Of a stretch of 53,334 nt of DNA, positions 1 through 6,393 are shown piece by piece. The notes below the pieces were generated by a model. The model made no database searches and was not told where the DNA came from. It worked only from the letters and a program-made list of their open reading frames with translations. Within the stretch, counting starts at the first letter, position 1. Each line of letters starts with the position of its first letter. Source of the stretch: an uncultured Caldisericota bacterium. Lineage in GTDB: Bacteria; Caldisericota; Caldisericia; Cryosericales; Cryosericaceae. The stretch covers positions 1-53,334 of the forward strand of contig CAIQIK010000043.1 in the NCBI GenBank assembly GCA_903871855.1. The letters are read 5' to 3'. Made by a program: the position numbers and the translations under genes.

Positions 1-84
1 GGCATCCTGGAGGAACGGCTCCTCAGGAAGACCAGCCAAGATGCCTCCCTCGGAGCCGTGACATACCGGGCCATTTCGGTATGA
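1..84 (+). CDS. Possible C-terminal end of an upstream gene (partial)
   Basis: The first frame is open from base 1 to a TGA at 82-84 and would encode the last 27 residues of a protein whose start lies outside the window. The residues (GILEERLLRK at the start, AVTYRAISV at the end) look protein-like but do not identify a family. Frame 3 is also open, to a TGA at 127-129, so the choice of frame is uncertain. I cannot assign a function. Confidence 0.3.
   Translation, partial: GILEERLLRKTSQDASLGAVTYRAISV
62..83 (+). terminator. Hairpin at the end of the upstream gene
   Basis: CATACCG (62-68) is complementary to CGGTATG (77-83) around an eight-base loop. It coincides with the stop codon of the possible upstream gene. 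It lacks a clear T-run, so it is only a candidate terminator; it could also be part of the leader of nth. Confidence 0.3.
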
Positions 85-143
85 TTCTTGATGATGCAAC
101 GACTCACACGTTCGCGATGATTTCTAAATGATGCAATACGAAG
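81..143 (+). repeat. Paired 25-bp motif upstream of nth
   Basis: Two imperfect direct copies of a motif with the pattern ATGATT(T), 4-5 variable bases, then TGATGCAA start at 81 and 117. The TGATGCAA cores are at 92-99 and 129-136. They lie directly upstream of the nth ribosome-binding site and in the same orientation as nth. The same paired motif occurs inverted at 53199-53260. This suggests a regulator binding site or a dispersed repeat; which one cannot be told from the sequence. Confidence 0.55.
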
Positions 144-158
144 TGGGGAGGCATAGGG

Positions 159-815
159 ATGGCATTCACTGCGCAGAAGCACGTTCGACAGGTGGTGACC
201 ACGCTCGAGAAAACGTATCCCGACAGAGGCACCGCACTGGAGTTCAAGGACCCATGGCAGCTACTTACCGCGACCATACTCAGCGCACAGTGCACAGATG
301 TCATGGTCAACAAAGTCACCCCACGTCTATTTGCCGCCTATCCCGGCCCATGTGCCTTAGGTCACGCTGAAGTTCAGGCTGTTGAAGAGATCGTCAAATC
401 GACTGGCTTCTTCCACAACAAGGCAAAGGCGATCATTGCCGAATCTCTCGAGCTCTGCGAGAAATGGGGAGGCACGGTGACTCCCGAGATGGATTTCCTC
501 ACCGGACTCCCAGGCGTCGGACGCAAGACCGCCAACGTCGTCCTCGCGCACGCGTTCGGCAAGCAGGCTGTTGTTGTCGATACGCACGTGAAGCGTCTGA
601 CCTATCGCATCGGCCTCAGTGAAAGCCTCATTCCCGAGAAAGTGGAACAGGACATCATGGCTATAGTTGCCGAGAGCCACTGGACCTCACTCTGTGACGC
701 ACTCATTGCTCACGGGCGATCCGTCTGCAACGCTCGCAAGCCGGATTGCGAGTCCTGCGCTATCGCTCGGCTTTGTCCCAGGAACGGACTGCTGGAGGCT
801 AAGGCTCCACGCTGA
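159..815 (+). CDS. nth: Endonuclease III (DNA glycosylase/AP lyase)
   Basis: A bifunctional base-excision repair enzyme that removes oxidised pyrimidines and cuts the abasic site. At 218 residues it has the usual family length. The helix-hairpin-helix LPGVGRKTA carries the catalytic Lys123, and VVDTH carries the catalytic Asp141. The C-terminal 4Fe-4S loop is intact as C190-x6-C197-x2-C200-x5-C206. These residues sit three positions after their E. coli counterparts, which supports the ATG at 159, preceded by a GGGGAGG-like ribosome-binding site. It stands alone on the plus strand and converges on mtnA, with no clear terminator in the 50-base gap. The paired motif just upstream may control it. 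Confidence 0.97.
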   Translation: MAFTAQKHVRQVVTTLEKTYPDRGTALEFKDPWQLLTATILSAQCTDVMVNKVTPRLFAAYPGPCALGHAEVQAVEEIVKSTGFFHNKAKAIIAESLELCEKWGGTVTPEMDFLTGLPGVGRKTANVVLAHAFGKQAVVVDTHVKRLTYRIGLSESLIPEKVEQDIMAIVAESHWTSLCDALIAHGRSVCNARKPDCESCAIARLCPRNGLLEAKAPR

Positions 816-865
816 CTGGAACGATTCCCAGTTGAGTGGCCTGGATTCGCCAGTGCTTCTCTTGC

Positions 866-1894
866 TCAGGGCCGCTCCCAGTTGCCGAAAGGATGTCTGA
901 AAACACCGCGTTCAGTGACGATGCCCGAAAGCAACTCGTTTGGTGTCACATCAAAGGAAGGGTTGAAGGCATGTGTACCTTCTGCAGCAACTCGCTGACC
1001 AGCGAATGACAGCACCTCGTTCTCGTCGCGTTGTTCTACGGGAATTTCGGCACCTGAGGCAATTGAAAAATCGAAGGAGCTGAACGGTGCCGCCGCGTAG
1101 AACGGCAGTCCGTGGTACTTGGCCAGGACAGCCAGCTGATAGGTCCCAATCTTGTTGGCGAAGTCACCGTTCGAGGCGATGCGGTCGGCACCCACGATGA
1201 CCTTGGTGATCATCCCATGCGACATCACGAAGCCGGCCATTCCGTCAGTAATAAGATGGAACGGGATGCCCGCCCTCACGAGTTCCAGAGCCGTGAGTCG
1301 TGCTCCCTGAAGATACGGCCGCGTCTCGAGGGCAATGACCTCGATCTTCTTGCCTTGCCTGAACGCTTCGTTGATGGAACCAAGCGCTGTGCCGTATCGA
1401 TACGTTGCAAGAGCGCCGGTATTGCAGATGGTCAGGATGGTGTCTCCATCTTCGAATAGTTCGGCTCCAAACTTGGACAGAGCGAGATTGTGGTCTTCGT
1501 CGTCCTGAGCCAGCCTCCCGGCGAACGCAGCAAGCTCATCAGCCGCCGCCCGTGGGTCCTTGCCGAAACTTGGCGCTCCGTCGACGAGAGACCGATCGAC
1601 CGCCCAGGCAAGGTTCACAGCAGTGGGTCGTGCACTCTTAAGATAGACAGCGGCGTCGAGCACAAACTGTTTTGGCTGCGGAGCTGTCAGCGCTTCCCGG
1701 GCAGCGAGAGCCATTCCATATGCAGCGGCGACACCGATTGCGGGAGCCCCACGAATGTTCATATTCTTGATGACCGAATAGACGTCTCTGAAGGACGTAC
1801 ACTTGATCCACTCAAGTTTGAAAGGAAGTCCGAGCTGGTCGAGTACACATAAATTAGAGCCTGTCCACAACAGGCTCCGGAGTTCCTCACTCAT
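866..1894 (-). CDS. mtnA: S-methyl-5-thioribose-1-phosphate isomerase
   Basis: Converts methylthioribose-1-phosphate to methylthioribulose-1-phosphate in methionine salvage. It belongs to the eIF2B-like superfamily. The 342 residues match the family. The catalytic Cys157 lies in ICNTGALAT and the catalytic Asp237 in VGADRIASNGD, equivalent to Cys160 and Asp240 of the B. subtilis enzyme. IRGAPAIGVAAAYG near residue 48 is the substrate-binding segment. It follows rpmB by 16 bases and is probably co-transcribed with it. No other mtn genes are in the window, so the enzyme may serve a partial salvage route, or act on ribose-1-phosphate-type substrates as some relatives do. Confidence 0.93.
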   Translation of the reverse strand: MSEELRSLLWTGSNLCVLDQLGLPFKLEWIKCTSFRDVYSVIKNMNIRGAPAIGVAAAYGMALAAREALTAPQPKQFVLDAAVYLKSARPTAVNLAWAVDRSLVDGAPSFGKDPRAAADELAAFAGRLAQDDEDHNLALSKFGAELFEDGDTILTICNTGALATYRYGTALGSINEAFRQGKKIEVIALETRPYLQGARLTALELVRAGIPFHLITDGMAGFVMSHGMITKVIVGADRIASNGDFANKIGTYQLAVLAKYHGLPFYAAAPFSSFDFSIASGAEIPVEQRDENEVLSFAGQRVAAEGTHAFNPSFDVTPNELLSGIVTERGVFRHPFGNWERP

Positions 1895-1910
1895 TTGTCA
1901 AACTGTTGAA

Positions 1911-2096
1911 TCAGGCCGTGGCCTTCAACTTCTTGAGACACTTGCCGCAGACGCGAATCTTCTGGACCTTGCCGTTCATCTCCACCTGCACTGAGTGAAG
2001 ATTAGGCAGGAAACGACGAGAACTGCGCTGAATAGAATGGCTGACCGTGTTGCCTACCATTGGACCCTTGCCACAAATAGTACATACTCTGCTCAT
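1911..2096 (-). CDS. rpmB: Large ribosomal subunit protein bL28
   Basis: A 61-residue component of the 50S subunit. The paralogue is the zinc-binding (C+) form, with CxxC pairs at Cys5/Cys8 and Cys50/Cys53. [15 protein letters not shown] is the conserved central segment. A GGAGG-like site precedes the ATG. It is transcribed divergently from yloU-fakA, the same arrangement as rpmB/yloU-yloV in Firmicutes. Confidence 0.96.
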   Translation of the reverse strand: MSRVCTICGKGPMVGNTVSHSIQRSSRRFLPNLHSVQVEMNGKVQKIRVCGKCLKKLKATA

Positions 2097-2126
2097 TTCG
2101 ATGGACCTCCATGAAGAAGTACGTTA

Positions 2127-2154
2127 ATTCTACGTCAAAGGCCAACGAATTCAA
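2127..2154 (-). promoter_or_regulatory. Promoter for rpmB-mtnA
   Basis: On the minus strand a -35 box TTGAAT (2149-2154) and a -10 box TAGAAT (2127-2132) are separated by 16 bases. They lie about 30 bases upstream of the rpmB start. Confidence 0.6.
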
Positions 2155-2160
2155 GTTTGG

Positions 2161-2169
2161 TGGTATAAT
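2161..2169 (+). promoter_or_regulatory. Extended -10 promoter for yloU-fakA operon
   Basis: TGGTATAAT at 2161-2169 is a perfect -10 box with the TGn extension. No good -35 box is visible, as expected for extended -10 promoters. It lies about 30 bases before the yloU start. Confidence 0.6.
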
Positions 2170-2199
2170 CGGGTACCACATTTTGCCTGGAGAGTGGAT

Positions 2200-2562
2200 A
2201 TGACAGACACAAAAGGTAAAGTCGTTCTCAGCAGGAACGCGATGGAGGAAATCCTCCGACTGGCCACACTGAATGTCTACGGCGTGACAGGACTGGCTCC
2301 CGTCACATTCGCCGAGCGTTTCACCCGCGCTCTTGCGCTGCCGTCCACGCCAAAGGGAGTCGACGCCCAGATCAGAAAGGATGGCACAATCGAGGCGACC
2401 GTTCATGTTCGGCTCCAGTACGGTCTTCGCGTTTCCGAAGTCGCCCGTACCATTGCGTCACAGGTTCGTTACGTCTTCTGCAGCATGACAGGCATTCCGC
2501 AGGAGAGAGTAGAGCTGAACGTCGTGGTCTGGTCTATTCGCGTCGAACGCGAAAACGAATAG
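2200..2562 (+). CDS. yloU: Asp23/Gls24 family protein (YloU-like)
   Basis: A small (120-residue) Asp23/Gls24 domain protein, a family linked to envelope stress and often encoded just before FakA/YloV. The Asp23 pattern is seen in LSRNAMEEILRLATLNVYGV, followed by an alternating-charge strand region with TVHVRLQYGLRV. An in-frame GTG lies at 2194, but GGAG at 2189-2192 is one base from it and seven from the ATG at 2200, so I chose 2200. It is followed after 20 bases by fakA. A second family member, yqhY, is at 47400-47723. Confidence 0.85.
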   Translation: MTDTKGKVVLSRNAMEEILRLATLNVYGVTGLAPVTFAERFTRALALPSTPKGVDAQIRKDGTIEATVHVRLQYGLRVSEVARTIASQVRYVFCSMTGIPQERVELNVVVWSIRVERENE

Positions 2563-2582
2563 CAGCGCTCCCGGAGGATATC

Positions 2583-4220
2583 TTGAAAGAAATCGGTTAT
2601 AGTGAGCTTGAGGCGCTGTTCACGGCTGCTCTCGCCAGCCTCGAATCCCGTAAAGCCTTTGTCAACGGTCTGAACGTTTTTCCGGTGCCCGACGGAGACA
2701 CTGGCACGAATATGTCCCTCACCCTTCGAACCGCTCTGGAGGAAGTCCAGAAGAATCAGCCCAAGTCTATGAAAGAGTTCGTCTCCACGTTGTCTGCCGG
2801 ATCTCTGATCGGGGCGCGCGGAAACTCAGGCGTCATCTTGTCTCAGATCATCCGCGGCATGGCAACGGCAGCTGACAACAAGTCGGTGCTGACGACAACA
2901 GATTTCACACAGATGCTGACCAAGGCGACCGAGGTGGCATACAAGGCGGTGGTCACTCCTGTAGAAGGGACCATCCTGACAGTTGTCAGACGTATGTCCG
3001 AACGTGCGGTCGCTCTACACCAGGAAGACTATGTGGACTACCTGACGGAGGTAATCAAGATGGGAAGACAGGCGGTCAAGGAGACGACCGGGCAGCTCCC
3101 TGCACTGGCGGAAGCCCATGTGGTGGATGCCGGGGCCGAAGGCCTCGTGATACTCCTGGAAGGTATGTTGATGAACCTCCGGGGTGAGTCGGTCGCCTCC
3201 GAGAAACTGACGCTGGAGGATGAACCCGAGGAGCATATGGGCCCACAAGACCTGACGTATCGCTATGACACAGTGCTCCTGGTAGCCTCCGATACGCTGC
3301 CGGAAGCCGAGATCCGCGCAAAACTGACCGAACATGGCGATAGCCTTGTCATGGCTTCGGCGGGCGGCCTTACCAAGATCCATGTTCACACAAACGAGCC
3401 ATACGATACTATCGAGTACATCATGAAGTTTGCCCCGATACGAGAGGGGCGCATTGAGGACATGCAGTATCAGGCGGATGAGTATGCCGGCGGTCCAGCA
3501 TCTGGGGCGGGTTCTTCGTCAAGGACTCTTGCTTCGACGGAGGGATGCACTGACGAAAACGTACAGCGTGCGTACGTCGTAGTTTCCCCGGGCCCAGGAT
3601 TTGACGAGATTTTCCGCAAACTTGGAGCGCAGATCGTTGTGAGCGGCGGCGACACGATGAATCCGCCGACCGAGGCTTTCCTGGGTCCCATCAACGCGTG
3701 CAAGGCTAAGTCCTTTATTGTCTTCCCAAACAATAAAAATATCATCATGGCCGCACAACAGGCCGCCGACCTCATCGACAAGAACGTGCAGGTGTTGAGC
3801 ACTCGCCACCCAGTGCAAGCCATTGCTGCGCTGGTCCAGCTGGCTTCCTGTGGTCCCGATGACGACTGTACGGCAGTTGCAAACCAGGCTATCGATGCGA
3901 CAGACTTCTTTGCGGTCACGCGTGCAACCAAGAATGCTACGGTCTCTGGAATGCTTGTCCACGGGGGTGACTATATGTTGCTCGTAGATGACAAGCTTGT
4001 TGGACTTGGACAGTCGATCGAGGAAGCGCTGGCACACCTCAGCGAGGCTCCTACTGCTTGGGATGATAAGTCTCTGGTATCGGTCTACCGGGGCGTTGAC
4101 TTGGCCGAGGCGTCATTCGACGCGCTCGTTGCGATGTTGACCCGACAATTCCCCAACCTTGAGATTCAGCCTTACTACGGAGGACAGGCTTTCTACGGCG
4201 TCGTGGGGTCCGTCGAGTAA
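2583..4220 (+). CDS. fakA: Fatty acid kinase catalytic subunit FakA (DhaL/YloV family)
   Basis: Phosphorylates fatty acids held by a FakB (DegV) partner, so exogenous or recycled fatty acids can enter phospholipid synthesis. The 545 residues fit the family. The N-terminal DhaL kinase domain (about 1-200) has the metal/ATP motif FPVPDGDTGTNMS with Asp37 and Asp39, and GARGNSGVILSQ. The middle and C-terminal parts (about 230-545) match the FakA extension. The start is TTG at 2583 behind GGAGG, nine bases upstream. It overlaps punA by one base (TAATG). No FakB gene is in the window. Confidence 0.9.
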   Translation: MKEIGYSELEALFTAALASLESRKAFVNGLNVFPVPDGDTGTNMSLTLRTALEEVQKNQPKSMKEFVSTLSAGSLIGARGNSGVILSQIIRGMATAADNKSVLTTTDFTQMLTKATEVAYKAVVTPVEGTILTVVRRMSERAVALHQEDYVDYLTEVIKMGRQAVKETTGQLPALAEAHVVDAGAEGLVILLEGMLMNLRGESVASEKLTLEDEPEEHMGPQDLTYRYDTVLLVASDTLPEAEIRAKLTEHGDSLVMASAGGLTKIHVHTNEPYDTIEYIMKFAPIREGRIEDMQYQADEYAGGPASGAGSSSRTLASTEGCTDENVQRAYVVVSPGPGFDEIFRKLGAQIVVSGGDTMNPPTEAFLGPINACKAKSFIVFPNNKNIIMAAQQAADLIDKNVQVLSTRHPVQAIAALVQLASCGPDDDCTAVANQAIDATDFFAVTRATKNATVSGMLVHGGDYMLLVDDKLVGLGQSIEEALAHLSEAPTAWDDKSLVSVYRGVDLAEASFDALVAMLTRQFPNLEIQPYYGGQAFYGVVGSVE

Positions 4221-5050
4221 TGGACAGCGCTCAGCTGAGACAACAGGTGACCATCGCCGTCGAAAGCTTGGAACGGCGCATCGGGCAGCCGTATGAATTT
4301 ACTGTCGTCCTCGGATCGGGTCTGTCGAGCTTCGTGGACCGGATGCAGACGCAAACGATCGTTCCCTATGCTGAAATTCCAGGGTTCCCCGTGTCGACAG
4401 TCAAAGGGCATAGCAGCAAGGTTGTTGCAGGAAGCATCTGTGGGCACAGAGTGTTGTGCTTTGCGGGTCGCTTTCACTACTACGAGGGCTACGACGCTGC
4501 CACGGTAACGATCCCTGTCCGGGTCGCCCAGGCTCTAGGCGTCCATACCGCTCTCTTTACGAATGCGGCAGGCGGCATTGCGGATCGTCTGCGACTAGGG
4601 GACCTCATGGTCATCGAAGACCACCTCAACTTACTTACTGCAGACAGCCCACTTCGAGGTCTCGCGGATGAGGTCTTCGGCTCCAAGTTCGTGAATATGT
4701 ACACTGCGTATGACCCGACAGTCACCCAGGCGCTCAAGTCGGTAGGCGAACGTCGTTCCTTGCCAATTGCCTCCGGCGTCTATGCAGCACTGTCCGGGCC
4801 CCAGTTTGAGACCCGTGCAGAGATTCGAATGCTGCGGCTTCTGGGAGCCGATGCGGTCGGTATGTCCACGGTCCCCGAGGTAATTGTGGCAAATCAGGCG
4901 GGCATGCGCGTTGGAGGCGTCTCGGTCATTACCGACCTTGCGACCGATACGGTCACCGAACTGAGTCACGACCAGGTGCTCGCCACGGCGAGACGTGCCG
5001 ATGGACAGTTGGCAGAGTTGCTGACTGGTGTCATCGAGGGGGTCAAGTAG
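4220..5050 (+). CDS. punA: Purine-nucleoside phosphorylase (class I, trimeric type)
   Basis: Cleaves purine (deoxy)nucleosides with phosphate into base and pentose-1-phosphate. At 276 residues it has the family length. It shows the phosphate loop GSGLSSFVDR, the motif KGHSSKVVAG, FAGRFHYYEGY, TNAAGGI, and the base-binding stretch GPQFETRAEIRM followed by GADAVGMSTVPE. This is the pattern of the trimeric PNP/MTAP family. The start overlaps the fakA stop, and the stop overlaps the pyrimidine phosphorylase start, implying translational coupling in a nucleoside-breakdown operon. Confidence 0.93.
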   Translation: MDSAQLRQQVTIAVESLERRIGQPYEFTVVLGSGLSSFVDRMQTQTIVPYAEIPGFPVSTVKGHSSKVVAGSICGHRVLCFAGRFHYYEGYDAATVTIPVRVAQALGVHTALFTNAAGGIADRLRLGDLMVIEDHLNLLTADSPLRGLADEVFGSKFVNMYTAYDPTVTQALKSVGERRSLPIASGVYAALSGPQFETRAEIRMLRLLGADAVGMSTVPEVIVANQAGMRVGGVSVITDLATDTVTELSHDQVLATARRADGQLAELLTGVIEGVK

Positions 5051-6393
5051 TGACCAGAACCTTTGCAGAGCTCATTGAGCAGAAGAAATCCGGCGGTGAG
5101 CTCTCGGAAGAAGAGATCTCCTGGTGGATTGACGGCCTTGTGAGCGGTTCCATCCCCGACTACCAGACATCGGCAATGCTCATGGCCATCTACTTCAAGG
5201 GAATGAACGCTCACGAGACCTCGTGGCTCACGCATTGCATCAGCACAAGCGGAGATGTCATTGACCTCTCTTACCTGAGCGGAGTGAAATGTGACAAGCA
5301 CTCATCGGGAGGTGTTGCCGATACAGTGTCCATCCCTCTCATCGCCATTGCTGCAAGCTGTGGTGCCGTGATGCCCAAAATGTCGGGAAGGGGTCTCGGT
5401 CACTCCGGTGGGACCATCGACAAGCTTGAATCGATCCCGGGTTTTGACGTGAACCTGACGCCGCTGGTGTTCGCGGAGATCGTCAATCGTCTTGGTGGAG
5501 CCATCATGGCCCAGACCGGCGATGTCGCTGTGGCCGACAAGAAGCTGTACGCCCTCCGCGATGTGACGGCAACGGTAGACTCTATGCCCCTTATCGCATC
5601 CAGCATCATGGGCAAGAAGCTTGCCTCCGGTGCCGACGTGATCATCCTCGACGTAAAGTGGGGATCGGGAGCTTTCATGACAGCCAAGCCGGAGGCCGTT
5701 GAATTGGCGAAGACCATGGTCGGCATAGGAGAGGACAATGGCAAGACGACCGTGGCCTACGTGACGGACATGAATGAGCCGCTGGGCAACGCGGTGGGCA
5801 ATGCTCTCGAAATCGTCGAGGCTGTGCAGGTTCTTAAGGGTCGCGGTCCAGCCAAACTCATTGATGTCATTCTGACGCTCTGCGACGAGATCCTCATGCA
5901 AAGCGGAATTGCTCAGAAGCGCGAAGATGCCAGGGAGATGGCCATAAACGCCATCGCCAGCGGAGATGCGCTGCAACGCTTTGCAGATATCGTTAGGGCG
6001 CAGGGAGGCGATCCCGCATTCATTGACCGGCCCGAGGTTTTGCCGCAAGCCGCGGTCAGACTGCCGGTCCGCGCCCCACGCAGCGGATTCGTCACGAGCA
6101 TCGATGCGAAAGGCATTGGGCTGGCCGCGATGCACCTCGGTGCAGGGCGCCGAACAAAGGAGGACGTCATCGATCTAGCCGTCGGGCTGGTGCTAGACGT
6201 CAAGACTGGTGATGCAATGATTGCCGGGCACCAAATTGCGACCGTCTACGCACGCACGGAGGGCGACGCACGCACGTGCGAGCAGGAGATCTTGAGGGCA
6301 ATCGTCATCGGGCAAGTGCCCGTACCTCGGTGGCAGACCATCGTGGCAAAGATCAGCCGTGCGGACGGCGTGGTGACATACGAGCATTCGTGA
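5050..6393 (+). CDS. pdp: Pyrimidine-nucleoside phosphorylase
   Basis: Splits uridine and thymidine with phosphate. It belongs to the thymidine phosphorylase/AnPRT family. The 447 residues are slightly longer than the usual 430-440. Conserved segments include the phosphate-binding KCDKHSSGGVADTVS, PKMSGRGLGHSGGTIDKLE, and KLASGADVIILDVKWGSGAF. The C-terminal domain has the LGAGR motif. The start is GTG, overlapping the TAG of punA by one base. Together with DeoB, encoded at 18258-19421, it would channel pentose to central metabolism. Whether it prefers thymidine alone (DeoA) or both pyrimidines is not clear from sequence. Confidence 0.92.
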   Translation: MTRTFAELIEQKKSGGELSEEEISWWIDGLVSGSIPDYQTSAMLMAIYFKGMNAHETSWLTHCISTSGDVIDLSYLSGVKCDKHSSGGVADTVSIPLIAIAASCGAVMPKMSGRGLGHSGGTIDKLESIPGFDVNLTPLVFAEIVNRLGGAIMAQTGDVAVADKKLYALRDVTATVDSMPLIASSIMGKKLASGADVIILDVKWGSGAFMTAKPEAVELAKTMVGIGEDNGKTTVAYVTDMNEPLGNAVGNALEIVEAVQVLKGRGPAKLIDVILTLCDEILMQSGIAQKREDAREMAINAIASGDALQRFADIVRAQGGDPAFIDRPEVLPQAAVRLPVRAPRSGFVTSIDAKGIGLAAMHLGAGRRTKEDVIDLAVGLVLDVKTGDAMIAGHQIATVYARTEGDARTCEQEILRAIVIGQVPVPRWQTIVAKISRADGVVTYEHS

